A stretch of 64,000 bases of DNA from Nakamurella sp040546275 (GCF_040546275.1 NZ_JBEPNO010000016.1:1-64000); one strand, 5' to 3'; shown: positions 45,779-54,666, counted from the stretch's first letter. Notes: generated by a model from the letters alone, not told the origin. A program made the numbers and translations.

Positions 45779-47746
45779 TCAGCCGGTGGATGTCAGCGTT
45801 TGCAGGGCGGGCGCCAGGTCTGCCAACGAGCCGAGCGAGGTGTAGTTCCCCCCGCCGGCCTGGGCGATCTCCGTCATGGCCGCCTCGTTGACATCGCCGG
45901 AGAGTCCGATGATGTAGAGCCCGACATTCTTGTTCTGCCCGGCCAGGGCGGCGATGGTGCTCTTCAGGGCTGAGCGGGTGAGGCCGGGTGTGGTGTCCGC
46001 GCCATCCGTCACCACGATCACCTTGTTCGGACGGCCCGCGACCGCGCTGTTCACGGCGTCGGTGTACGCGGCCTGGATGGTGCCGTAGGTCCAGCTGTTG
46101 CCGCCGGGGAACAGCCCGGTCACGGAGGTGTTGATGACCGCGGCCCTCGTGCCACCACCGATCTGGTCGGTCAGCGCACCGGTGGGGACCAACTTCTGGT
46201 ATCCGGCAGCACCGTCCTGGGTCGAGAACGACCACAGGCCGAAGAAGTCGAGCGGGTTCTTGGCCAGTGCGGCGGTGGTGGCCTCACGCATCCAGGTGAT
46301 CCGTTGCTGACCGCCCTCGACGGTGTCCATCGACCCCGACGTGTCCAGCACCAGGGTGATCACCGGCGTCGTCGGGGCGGCCGGTGTGGTCGGGGTGGTG
46401 GGTGTCGTCCGCGTGGTGGGCGCGCTGCTGGCCTTGGTCGGTGCAGTGCCCGCAGACGTCGGAGGGGTCGACTTCGTGGTCGGGGAGGTGGGCGCGGAGG
46501 TCGTCGAACCGGTCGGGCCGGTGGCCGTCGTGGCGCTCGAGGCCGGTGCACTCGGGACGGGAGCACTGGAGGCGGGAGGACTCGACACGGGTGTACTCGA
46601 CACGGGTGAACTCGGCACTGGAGCACTCGAGGCGGGAGGCGGCGAACTGGCGGTCGGCGACGACCCCCTGGCCGTCGCCCAGGCTGCGTGCAGTGCGGTG
46701 CGTACCTCGGTTTTGGCCTCCGGCAGGGCGGTCACCGTGCTGCGCAGGTCGACTCCGGGTGCCGTGGCAGGGGTCGCGCTGGTCCGCAGGTCGTCCTTCG
46801 TCAGGATGGCGATTCCGGCTGGATCACCGAGGTACGCGTCGAAGGCCGCGGCGGCGTCGGACATCGCGTCGCTCACCCAGGGCGCGGTGAGCTGGATGGC
46901 CATGATCTCGTCGTGGGCGGTGGGGCCTGCGGGATAGACGGCCGCGAGACCAGGGGGGTTTGCGGTGTTGAACGAGGCGAGATCGGACTCGACGACCGGA
47001 ACGGCGTCGAACGTCGCCTGTCCGGCGGCGAGAGCGGTGAGGGCGACGGCGGTCTTGTCCGGCGGTGCGGGTGTCGACGAGGCAAGGCGGGCCAGCAGCG
47101 AGGACGCCCCGGTCACGGCCGCGGCGTCCAACGGCTTGTCGTCCGGATTGGCCGTCGAGGCGGCCACGAGGGACTCCAGGGCGTAATTCGACGCCCGGTT
47201 GGTGACGGGATCGGGCATCGCCAGGACGAGCGCCGTGCCTGACCCGGTGGCCAGCGAAGACCAGGTCGGTGCAGCGCCGGTCGGGGCAGCCCGAACCGCC
47301 AGGACGACGGGGGAGATCGCGAGGCTGCTGTTCGTGTGGCCGGCCGTCATGGCGGAGTTGCTCGCGTCGACAGCAGCGACATCAGAGGCCGAGTCGACCA
47401 CCCAGAGGGCCGGGGCGGGAGTTGGCTGGTTCTTCCAGCCTGCGGCCAGCGCGGACGCTGCGACAGCGCCGTCGGTGACGCTCACGACGACGGACACGCA
47501 GGTGGACCTGGCGACCGGCTTGGTGGCGTTGAACGCTGCGGCGGCGTCCGTCGCCGCGCGACCCGCGCCCGGAGAGGCAGTGACCTCCAGCACGGTGTTA
47601 CCGGTGCAGGCCGCGACGTCCTTGTTCCTGTCCAGGACGACGAAGTACCCGACGGTGAGAGCCGCAACGAGCAGGACGACGACCGCGACGACGATCGGCC
47701 ACGCTGCTACCCGCCGTCGGCCACCGGCATCGGCGTGACGCCCCAT
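45779..47746 (-). CDS. Membrane-anchored protein with solute-binding-like and von Willebrand A domains
   Basis: This 655-residue protein has a basic N-terminus and one membrane helix (AAWPIVVAVVVLLVAALTVGY, about 14-34). The region 45-345 looks like an extracellular solute-binding fold (VLEVTASPGAGRAATDAAAAF, SPVVLAVRAAPTG). A Ser/Pro/Thr linker of about 100 residues (355-455) follows. The VWA domain (about 460-655) has an intact MIDAS motif DTSGS in LVLDTSGSMD and the later TDGAD. It is extracytoplasmic, and binding of a metal and a protein partner is likely. Its partner is unknown. Confidence 0.8.
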   Translation of the reverse strand: MGRHADAGGRRRVAAWPIVVAVVVLLVAALTVGYFVVLDRNKDVAACTGNTVLEVTASPGAGRAATDAAAAFNATKPVARSTCVSVVVSVTDGAVAASALAAGWKNQPTPAPALWVVDSASDVAAVDASNSAMTAGHTNSSLAISPVVLAVRAAPTGAAPTWSSLATGSGTALVLAMPDPVTNRASNYALESLVAASTANPDDKPLDAAAVTGASSLLARLASSTPAPPDKTAVALTALAAGQATFDAVPVVESDLASFNTANPPGLAAVYPAGPTAHDEIMAIQLTAPWVSDAMSDAAAAFDAYLGDPAGIAILTKDDLRTSATPATAPGVDLRSTVTALPEAKTEVRTALHAAWATARGSSPTASSPPPASSAPVPSSPVSSTPVSSPPASSAPVPSAPASSATTATGPTGSTTSAPTSPTTKSTPPTSAGTAPTKASSAPTTRTTPTTPTTPAAPTTPVITLVLDTSGSMDTVEGGQQRITWMREATTAALAKNPLDFFGLWSFSTQDGAAGYQKLVPTGALTDQIGGGTRAAVINTSVTGLFPGGNSWTYGTIQAAYTDAVNSAVAGRPNKVIVVTDGADTTPGLTRSALKSTIAALAGQNKNVGLYIIGLSGDVNEAAMTEIAQAGGGNYTSLGSLADLAPALQTLTSTG

Positions 47747-48169
47747 CGAATCTCCTGTCCGTGCCTGACTGCCCCGGCGTCCAGTGCCGGCCGTCCCGCT
47801 GGATGTCCCGGCCGGACCCGGGTACAGGACCTGATGACGCTGGTTCCATCCGGTCGTGGCCGCCGAATCCGGCTCTGGCTGCCAACTCTAACCGTGAGAA
47901 CGACGGTTCAGCGGCCCGGAGCGGCCCCTCGCGGCCGGGGTGAACCCTGTCCCGGCTCCGGGATCCTCCGGAAATTACCCGCTGACCGGGGTGGAAATTA
48001 CCCGCTGACCGGGGTGGAAGGTGGAAGCTGGAAGGATCACCTGACACGATGGTGAAGTACAAGATGGTGAAGTAACGGTGGCGGGTGCCGCCCGACCGGC
48101 TATGCGTTCCGCCGATGCCTTCCGCTCCGGGGAATGCGATCGGGAAGCGATTGAGAGAGGACTCCAGCG
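47747..48169. other. Control region upstream of pspA
   Basis: This 423-bp gap between the divergent VWA and pspA genes holds no gene. It contains a 23-bp tandem repeat (47970-48015) and a 12-bp repeat GATGGTGAAGTA (48049-48060 and 48063-48074). Unlike mycobacteria, no clgR gene precedes pspA here. Confidence 0.5.
47970..48015 (+). repeat. 23-bp tandem repeat upstream of pspA
   Basis: Two identical 23-bp units, beginning GGAAATTACCCGCTGACCGG, lie end to end at 47970-47992 and 47993-48015, followed by a run of GGAAG motifs. It lies about 155 bp upstream of the pspA start and may be a regulatory site. Confidence 0.8.
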
Positions 48170-48979
48170 ATGGCCAACCCATTCGTCAAAGGATGGAAGT
48201 ACCTGATGGCGCTGTTCTCGTCGAAGGTGGACGAGTACGCCGATCCGAAGGTGCAGATCCAGCAGGCGATCGAGGATGCACAACGCCAGCACGCCGCACT
48301 CTCCCAGCAGGCCGCCGCGGTGATCGGCAACCAGCGTCAGCTGGAGATGAAGCTGACCCGGCAGATGGGCGACGTGGAGCGACTGCAGTCGCAGGCGCGT
48401 CAGGCACTGGTGCTCGCCGACGACGCCAGGGCCAAGGGCGACACGGCCAAGGCTGCGCAGTTCGAGCAGACCGCAACGACGCTCGCCACCCAACTGGTGG
48501 CCAGCGAGCAGGGCATGGACGACCTGAAGACCATGCACGACCAGGCGCTGCAGTCTGCGGAGCAGGCCAAGAAGGCCGTCGAGAACAACGCCATGGCCCT
48601 GCAGACCAAGCTCGCCGAGCGCACCAAGCTGCTCTCGCAGCTGGAGCAGGCCAAGATGCAGGAGCAGGTCTCCGCGTCGTTGAACTCGATGTCCGCCCTC
48701 TCCGCGCCCGGCAACACCCCGTCGCTGGACGAGGTCAGGGACAAGATCGAGCGCCGCTATGCCAACGCGCTCGGTTCGGCCGAGCTGAGCCAGAACTCGG
48801 TCGAGGGCCGGATGCTCGAGGTGCAGAAGTCGACCTTGGACATGGCTGGCGCCTCCCGTCTGGACCAGCTCCGCGCCCAGCTCCACCCCGAGCTCTCGGG
48901 TGGGCAGGCCCGCGCCATCGACCAGTCGACGACGGCGGCCCCTGCCTCTCCCGGGATTGACATCAACAAACAGGCCTGA
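48170..48979 (+). CDS. pspA: Phage shock protein A (PspA/IM30)
   Basis: PspA is an ESCRT-III-like membrane remodelling protein that protects the cytoplasmic membrane under stress. The 269-residue protein is almost entirely helical coiled coil (about 20-215) and starts MANPFVKGWKYLMALFSSK, the amphipathic membrane-sensing helix. The family pattern YADPKVQIQQAIEDAQRQHA follows. A flexible C-terminal tail is present. pspM starts on the last base of its stop (TGATG). No ClgR or PspC is next to it. Confidence 0.93.
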   Translation: MANPFVKGWKYLMALFSSKVDEYADPKVQIQQAIEDAQRQHAALSQQAAAVIGNQRQLEMKLTRQMGDVERLQSQARQALVLADDARAKGDTAKAAQFEQTATTLATQLVASEQGMDDLKTMHDQALQSAEQAKKAVENNAMALQTKLAERTKLLSQLEQAKMQEQVSASLNSMSALSAPGNTPSLDEVRDKIERRYANALGSAELSQNSVEGRMLEVQKSTLDMAGASRLDQLRAQLHPELSGGQARAIDQSTTAAPASPGIDINKQA

Positions 48980-49833
48980 TGGGCGTCAACCCCGTCGTCA
49001 GGGCCCTGCGCAACTCTGTCCTGAAAGGGGCGGCAGGCCGGCGCCCGGCCGACGCCCTCGCACGGGGGGTCGAGGCCGCGGGCCAGGTCGGCGCCTCGGC
49101 GTCGGAGTTTCTCCGGGTGCGCCGTGATCCAGCCGAAGCCGCGGTGCGCCGCCGGAAGGCCGCCGTGCGCCGCGCGAACATCTGGGGTGCCGGGGCGGTC
49201 GTCGGTGTCGCCGGCGGCGCGGCCCTGACCATCGGAATCGTCAACGACGGTGTGACGGCGTCGGCCGTCTTCTCGTTCATCCTGGTCGCCGCGCTGGTGA
49301 TCTGGTGCCTGCTCGGGGTGATCCGGTCGGTCCGCGATGTGCGGGCCCGTTCCAGGGTGCTGGCCGCCCTGCCGCCGCCGCAGCCTGGTCGCCGGCCGGT
49401 GGCCGCGCCGATCCGCGGCGAGATCGCCCACCTCGACTCGTATTCCGACCGATTGCGGCAGCTGGTCCCGATGTTGGACCAACGCTCCGGTTCGACCGAC
49501 CTCGGCCGTGAGGTGATCGCCGCGGCAGACACTGCGGAGGTCGTCCTGCGTCGTCAGGCGCAGGAGTTCACCGGTGTGCGCAAGGCCGCCTCGGCCGGTC
49601 CCGGTTCCGCCCGCGCCAGGCTGGACGCCTCCTCCGGTGAGCTCGCGGGGCGGATCCGGGCCGGTGTGCAGGAGTACGGCAGGCTGGTGGCAGCAGCCGC
49701 CGAGACCGTTGCGGCGTCGGCCCAGCTCGATGTGGCCGCCACGGGGCTCAGCGGTCCGACCGACCGGCTGGAGGCGCTCACCGTCGGCATGCAGGAGATC
49801 GCCCTGCATGCTCGTCCTGGCGGCCCTTCCTAG
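48979..49833 (+). CDS. pspM: Phage-shock envelope stress membrane protein PspM
   Basis: This 284-residue protein has a basic cytoplasmic start, two adjacent membrane helices (IWGAGAVVGVAGGAALTIGIV, about 69-89, and ASAVFSFILVAALVIWCLLG, about 95-114), and a soluble helical C-terminal half. This design and its overlap with pspA match Rv2743c (PspM), the membrane partner of PspA in mycobacteria. It probably anchors or senses membrane state for PspA. Confidence 0.82.
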   Translation: MGVNPVVRALRNSVLKGAAGRRPADALARGVEAAGQVGASASEFLRVRRDPAEAAVRRRKAAVRRANIWGAGAVVGVAGGAALTIGIVNDGVTASAVFSFILVAALVIWCLLGVIRSVRDVRARSRVLAALPPPQPGRRPVAAPIRGEIAHLDSYSDRLRQLVPMLDQRSGSTDLGREVIAAADTAEVVLRRQAQEFTGVRKAASAGPGSARARLDASSGELAGRIRAGVQEYGRLVAAAAETVAASAQLDVAATGLSGPTDRLEALTVGMQEIALHARPGGPS

Positions 49834-49993
49834 CACCTGTTTGCCGAATCCGGTTCCTGGGGTCGGTCCCGGCTAGATCGTTTCCGAGCGGGTCGAACGG
49901 GCGTCATGGCAGACTCCGAGCAGGCTGCGGAACCAGTGGGACGGGCAGCACGTCAAGCCTGCGAACAGAAGAGGAACGGAGGCGGGCACCGGC

Positions 49994-52162
49994 GTGGACG
50001 TGCTCGGCATCGATTTCGGAACGTCCAACACGGTGGCTGTGCTGGCCGGCGATGGACGTCCCCCCAGGGTGCTGGCTATCGACGGTGGGGGCTGGCTGCT
50101 CTCCTGCGTCTACATCGAGGACGATGGCACGCTGTCCGTCGGACGTGATGCCGAGCGCAAGGCCCGGCTGGCCCCTGAGCGGTTCGAGGCCAATCCGAAG
50201 CGTCGCATCGACGACGGCGAGATCCTTCTCGGTGTCCGGGTGGTGCCGGTGGTGGACGCCATCGCCGCTGTACTGCGGAGGGTCATCGACGAGGCCCGGC
50301 GACAGCTCAACGGGCGTTCCCCGGATCAGATCAATCTGACCCACCCCGCCGAGTGGGGCGCCTCCCGACAGAACGTGCTGCTCGCCGCCGCCCGTGCCGC
50401 GGGTCTCGGTCCCGCGCTGTCGCTGATCCCCGAACCGGTGGCCGCAGCTGCCCACTTCTCGTCCCTGCCGGGCAAGGCCCTCACCGTGGGATCGAACCTG
50501 GCCGTCTACGACCTCGGCGGCGGCACTTTCGACTGCGCCGTGGTCGGTTCGACGAGGTCAGGTTTCATCGTGCTGGCCGAGTCGGGACTGGCCGACGTCG
50601 GCGGGGTCGACTTCGATCAAGCCATCGTCGACCATCTGGGACGAACCGTCTCGGTGGAGGATCCGGGCAGGTGGCAGGCCCTCTCCCGGCCGCGCAACTC
50701 CTCCGACCGGCGGGCCGCCCGGAGTCTTCGCGAGGACGTGCGTGCGGCGAAGGAGACCTTGTCGCGGTATGCGCAGACGGACCTGCCGCTGCCCGATCCG
50801 TTCGACGACACCCTGCTGACCCGCAAGGAGTTCGAGGGCCTCGTCCGTCCGGTGGTAGCGCGCACCGTCGAGGTCCTGGCCGAGACCATCGGCCGTGCTG
50901 GCTTGAGCGGCGACCGGTTGGGCGGCATCTACCTGGTCGGGGGTTCCAGCCGGATCCCGCTGGTCGCCGGCATGATCGGCGAGAAGCTCGGCGTCGTCCC
51001 CACCACGCTGGACCAGCCGGAGACGGCAGTGGCGATGGGGGCTGCGCTGATCCCCTCGGTGTCCCGCCAACAGGGCCGCACCGACCTGCTCGGTGCCGGT
51101 CCGGGATCCGCGCCCCCGAGCTCCATCGGCCCGAATCCCATGGGGCCGACGTCCATGTCCCAGTGGGGCGGTCCTCCAGGGCCGGGTGGCGCGGGCGGCC
51201 CGCAGTCCGGTCCGGGCGGCCAGGGTCCGCAGGGTCCGGGTGGCAGTCAGGGACCTCCGACCAGGGCTCAACCGGGTCCGAACGGGCCCTTCAACCCGCC
51301 GCCGCCGGGGGGCCGCGCCGGGGGCCCGCCGTTCAACTCCGGCCCACATGCCCCCGTGCCGGCCGGTGCCGGGCCGGGGCCGTCCAAGCGCAACCGGATG
51401 CTGCTGGTCGCCGCCGTGGTGGTGGCTCTGCTGGTGGCCGGCACCGTCGTCGTGTTGACCACCAGGTCCGGTTCGTCGACCGCTGATCCGGTGACCACCA
51501 CGACCCCGCAGACCACCGCGACCAGCTCCGCCGTGTCGTCAACACCGGCCTCGACGTCACCCGGGACCACCCCGAAGACGACGCCCACCACCAGGACGAC
51601 GCCGACGACCCCCACCACCAGGACGACGCCGACCACCCCTGCGACGCCTACGACGCCGACCACCAGGACCACTCCGACGACGCCTACCGACAGCACCACC
51701 GGGTGCAGCGTGGTCAGCGACTCGACCGGCATCACCTCGTGCATGAGGTCGGCCATCGGGTCGCTCGCCGATCTCGACTGCACCACCGATCCGAACGTGC
51801 TGAGTCTCGATGCCAAGACGGTGGCCCAGCTCCAGACGCTCACCACCTCGTTCTCGACCTGCATCGACAGCACCAACGGCTTTGCGGCGGTCATCTTCCA
51901 GACCACTGGTGCGGCCGGCCGGGATCTGCTCTGGCCCTTCATCGAGGAACAGTTCACTGCCAGGCGCAGTGGCACCTGGAAGACCGCGACGGACTCGGGG
52001 GAGTACTCCGGCGGCCCGAGTCCCACCGGCGGCGTCACCCTGATGGGGTGGCGTGATTCGAAACTTCCGGTGCTGGCCTTCATCGGCGCGACCAAGGGCG
52101 CCGACCTCGACGCGACGATCACCTACTGGAAGGCCGCGCTCGGGGCGACGATCACCGGCTGA
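49994..52162 (+). CDS. Hsp70-family ATPase domain fused to a membrane helix and extracellular domain
   Basis: The 722-residue protein starts at GTG 49994 with an actin/Hsp70 nucleotide-binding domain (1 to about 360): DFGTSNT, YDLGGGTFD and VGGSSRIP are all present. There is no Hsp70 substrate-binding domain. Instead a Gly/Pro-rich disordered stretch (about 370-465) leads to one membrane helix (LLVAAVVVALLVAGTVVVL, about 469-487), a Thr/Pro linker, and a Cys-containing domain of about 150 residues (570-722) that would be outside the cell. The intact phosphate-binding motifs suggest ATP-driven signalling or scaffolding across the membrane. The linked pspA-pspM genes suggest envelope stress; this is inference. 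Confidence 0.85.
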   Translation: MDVLGIDFGTSNTVAVLAGDGRPPRVLAIDGGGWLLSCVYIEDDGTLSVGRDAERKARLAPERFEANPKRRIDDGEILLGVRVVPVVDAIAAVLRRVIDEARRQLNGRSPDQINLTHPAEWGASRQNVLLAAARAAGLGPALSLIPEPVAAAAHFSSLPGKALTVGSNLAVYDLGGGTFDCAVVGSTRSGFIVLAESGLADVGGVDFDQAIVDHLGRTVSVEDPGRWQALSRPRNSSDRRAARSLREDVRAAKETLSRYAQTDLPLPDPFDDTLLTRKEFEGLVRPVVARTVEVLAETIGRAGLSGDRLGGIYLVGGSSRIPLVAGMIGEKLGVVPTTLDQPETAVAMGAALIPSVSRQQGRTDLLGAGPGSAPPSSIGPNPMGPTSMSQWGGPPGPGGAGGPQSGPGGQGPQGPGGSQGPPTRAQPGPNGPFNPPPPGGRAGGPPFNSGPHAPVPAGAGPGPSKRNRMLLVAAVVVALLVAGTVVVLTTRSGSSTADPVTTTTPQTTATSSAVSSTPASTSPGTTPKTTPTTRTTPTTPTTRTTPTTPATPTTPTTRTTPTTPTDSTTGCSVVSDSTGITSCMRSAIGSLADLDCTTDPNVLSLDAKTVAQLQTLTTSFSTCIDSTNGFAAVIFQTTGAAGRDLLWPFIEEQFTARRSGTWKTATDSGEYSGGPSPTGGVTLMGWRDSKLPVLAFIGATKGADLDATITYWKAALGATITG

Positions 52163-52193
52163 CGACCCCGGCCCGGCGGTAGCATCGGAAACC

Positions 52194-52403
52194 ATGCGCC
52201 TCACCGAGTTCCGTGCCCTGATGCGGGCCCATTTCGGCCAGCATCGTGCGACTTCGGTGGCTACCGACCACGTCTTCTCCGCGCTCGGCGGTCGGACCGT
52301 CGACGAGGCTCTGCGTGGTGGCGAGAATCCCAAGCGGGTGTGGGCGGTGGTGTGCGAGACCTTCGATGTCCCTGCGGCCCTGCACCACGGGTTGCCCGAC
52401 TGA
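52194..52403 (+). CDS. DUF3046 protein upstream of recA
   Basis: The 69-residue protein (MRLTEFRALMRAHFGQHRAT to HHGLPD) matches the DUF3046 family, small proteins that lie just before recA in actinobacteria (Rv2738c in M. tuberculosis). The function is unknown. TAGCAT eight bases before the ATG suggests a near-leaderless transcript. Confidence 0.88.
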   Translation: MRLTEFRALMRAHFGQHRATSVATDHVFSALGGRTVDEALRGGENPKRVWAVVCETFDVPAALHHGLPD

Positions 52404-52532
52404 TCTGTTGATCGCTTGCCGCTGGGTGGGCTTCCCTCTCACCGGCGACTGGACCAGTTGGTCTCACCGGCGACTGGTCCAGTTGGTGCCGGGCAAAGGC
52501 ATCGCGACACGCCCATCCCACCTACTGGCATC

Positions 52533-52548
52533 TCGAACATCTGTACGT
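52533..52548 (+). promoter_or_regulatory. Candidate SOS (LexA) box upstream of recA
   Basis: TCGAACATCTGTACGT resembles the actinobacterial LexA box TCGAAC-N4-GTTCGA, with the left half perfect and two mismatches on the right. It lies 178 bp before the recA start, upstream of the PafBC-type promoter, the same order as in mycobacterial recA. Confidence 0.6.
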
Positions 52549-52604
52549 CTAGAGTTATCCCCATACCTGTTGGTTGTCCACATTCTGCGGCGGCTACGGG
52601 CGGC

Positions 52605-52626
52605 TGTCGGTGGTGGCCTCTACCGT
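52605..52626 (+). promoter_or_regulatory. PafBC-type (RecA-NDp) promoter of recA
   Basis: TGTCGGTG, then eight bases, then TACCGT matches the mycobacterial RecA-NDp consensus TTGTCRGTG-N8-TANNNT at all defined positions except the first T. This motif drives LexA-independent DNA damage induction by PafBC. Transcription would start near 52633, about 78 bp before recA. Confidence 0.78.
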
Positions 52627-52710
52627 CGGTCAGGACAAGCAAGCAGACATCACGCCAGTCGGTGCAGCACCGGTCGGGCGACCTGAGAACACGAAAGGCA
52701 CGGGGTTGCC

Positions 52711-53748
52711 ATGTCGGCACCGGATCGTGAAAAAGCACTCGGCATCGCACTAGCGCAGATCGAGAAGCAATTCGGCAAGGGATCGGTGATGCGTCTCGGT
52801 GACGAGGGCAGAGCACCGGTCGAGGTGATTCCCACCGGCTCGATCGCACTCGACGTCGCTCTCGGGATCGGTGGTCTGCCTCGCGGCCGCGTGGTCGAGA
52901 TCTACGGTCCGGAATCGTCGGGCAAGACGACCGTCACCCTCCATGCGGTGGCCAGCGTGCAGGCGGCCGGCGGCATCGCGGCGTTCATCGACGCGGAGCA
53001 CGCGCTGGACCCCGAATACGCCAAGGCTCTCGGCGTCGACACCGACAGCCTGCTGGTCTCCCAGCCGGACACCGGTGAGCAGGCGCTGGAGATCGCGGAC
53101 ATGTTGATCCGATCCGGCGCGATCGACCTGGTCGTCATCGACTCGGTGGCCGCGCTCGTGCCACGAGCCGAGATCGAAGGCGAGATGGGCGACAGCCACG
53201 TGGGTCTCCAGGCCCGGTTGATGTCCCAGGCCCTCCGGAAGATCGCCGGTGCCCTGAGCAACACCAACACGACGATGATCTTCATCAACCAGCTCCGCGA
53301 GAAGATCGGTGTCATGTTCGGCTCGCCGGAAACGACCACCGGTGGCAAGGCGCTGAAGTTCTACGCCTCCGTCCGGCTCGACATCCGCCGGATCGAGGCG
53401 TTGAAGGACGGCACCGACATCGTCGGCAACCGGACCAGGGTGAAGGTCGTCAAGAACAAGATGGCGCCCCCGTTCAAGCAGGCCGAGTTCGACATCATCT
53501 ACGGCCAGGGCATCTCCCGCGAGGGCTCGCTGATCGACGTCGGCGTCGAGCAGGGTCTGGTCCGCAAGGCCGGTGCCTGGTACACGTACGACGGCGAGCA
53601 GCTCGGGCAGGGCAAGGAGAACGCGCGGACCTTCCTGCGTGAGAACCCGGACATCGGGCAGGAAATCGAGAAGCGGATCAAGGAGAAGCTCGGTGTCGGT
53701 GCCCGCATCGACGACGACACGGTTGCTCCGGCTCCGGTCGACTTCTGA
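52711..53748 (+). CDS. recA: Recombinase RecA
   Basis: RecA drives homologous strand exchange and LexA self-cleavage. The 345-residue protein has Walker A GPESSGKTT at 66-74, VVIDSVAALVPRAEIEGEMG, the L2 region FINQLREKIGVMFGSPETTT, and a short acidic C-terminus. There is no intein, unlike M. tuberculosis recA. The upstream region carries both a LexA box and a PafBC promoter. recX follows after 42 bp. Confidence 0.98.
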   Translation: MSAPDREKALGIALAQIEKQFGKGSVMRLGDEGRAPVEVIPTGSIALDVALGIGGLPRGRVVEIYGPESSGKTTVTLHAVASVQAAGGIAAFIDAEHALDPEYAKALGVDTDSLLVSQPDTGEQALEIADMLIRSGAIDLVVIDSVAALVPRAEIEGEMGDSHVGLQARLMSQALRKIAGALSNTNTTMIFINQLREKIGVMFGSPETTTGGKALKFYASVRLDIRRIEALKDGTDIVGNRTRVKVVKNKMAPPFKQAEFDIIYGQGISREGSLIDVGVEQGLVRKAGAWYTYDGEQLGQGKENARTFLRENPDIGQEIEKRIKEKLGVGARIDDDTVAPAPVDF

Positions 53749-53790
53749 GGGTTCTGTTGATGGCGGCTCCGAGAGCAGGGAGAACAGTTC

Positions 53791-54666
53791 GTGGCGATCG
53801 GTAGTGATCGCATCGAACCCGATTCCGTTGACGTGACGTCGTCCGCCTCGCCGATTCCTCGGCAGGCGGGCGGCGAACGCCCTTCTGGGCAATCACCCGC
53901 GGCGGCACCATCCGAACCGGCGGCGTACGAGAACGGCCGGAGGCGGCAACAGATGGACACGGCTGAACGGGAATCCCGGCTGCAGACCCTGGCGGAAGAG
54001 ATCGCCGCAGTGCAGAGCACCGGGCCGTCGGCCGTTCGGACCCCGGCCGGACCGGCTGACGCCGTGCCGGCTGACACTGTGCCGGCTGACACTGTGCCGG
54101 CTGACACTGTGCCGGCTGACGCTGTGCCGGCTGACACTGTGCCGGCTGACACTGCACCGGTCGGCAGCAGAACAGCGCGTGAGCTGACCATTGCGGCGAA
54201 GGCGATCTGCCTGCGACTGCTGGCCGTCGCGCCGAGGCCGCGGGCCGGCCTCGCGCAGGCTTTGAGGCGCAAGGAGATCCCCGAAGAGATCGCCGAATCG
54301 GTTCTCGACCGCCTCACCGAGGTCGGGCTGATCGACGACGTCGCCTACGCCAACAGCTACGTCCGGGTAAAGCACCGCGATCGAGGTCTCGGTCGTTCCG
54401 CTCTGCGCAGCGAACTACGCAAGCTCGGCGTCGAGCCCGACGTGTTGGCGGCAGCCGTCGAGACGGTCGACAGCGATGCCGAACGCGCCAGAGCCCGCGA
54501 GTTGATCGGCAAGCGGCTCGATGCTGCGATGGCGGCCGGTCCGATCGCTGCCCGTCGGCGTCTGCTCGGTCTGCTGGCCCGCCGGGGCTACTCGCCCGAG
54601 ATCGCCGTCCCGGTGGTGGAAAGCGCTCTCGAGGGGTACTCGCAGGCGCAGGATGGTTGGTCCTAG
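53791..54666 (+). CDS. recX: Regulatory protein RecX with long repeat-containing N-terminus
   Basis: RecX limits RecA filament activity. The RecX domain occupies residues about 130-291: LTIAAKAICLRLLAVAPRPR, LIDDVAYANSYVRVKHRDRG, and GRSALRSELRKLGVEP. The first ~125 residues are not part of the family; they are disordered and include seven PADTV-type units (about 87-122). GTG at 53791 with GGGAGA upstream is the chosen start. It follows recA in the same operon. Confidence 0.9.
   Translation: MAIGSDRIEPDSVDVTSSASPIPRQAGGERPSGQSPAAAPSEPAAYENGRRRQQMDTAERESRLQTLAEEIAAVQSTGPSAVRTPAGPADAVPADTVPADTVPADTVPADAVPADTVPADTAPVGSRTARELTIAAKAICLRLLAVAPRPRAGLAQALRRKEIPEEIAESVLDRLTEVGLIDDVAYANSYVRVKHRDRGLGRSALRSELRKLGVEPDVLAAAVETVDSDAERARARELIGKRLDAAMAAGPIAARRRLLGLLARRGYSPEIAVPVVESALEGYSQAQDGWS
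54046..54165 (+). repeat. 15-bp tandem repeats inside recX
   Basis: About eight 15-bp units based on ACTGTGCCGGCTGAC (with GCCG, GCTG and ACTG variants) encode PADTV/PADAV repeats in the RecX extension. Several consecutive units are identical. Confidence 0.85.

Noticed and set aside
53700..53790. Intein or interruption in recA as in M. tuberculosis
   Set aside because: The recA frame is continuous at 345 residues with all motifs contiguous.
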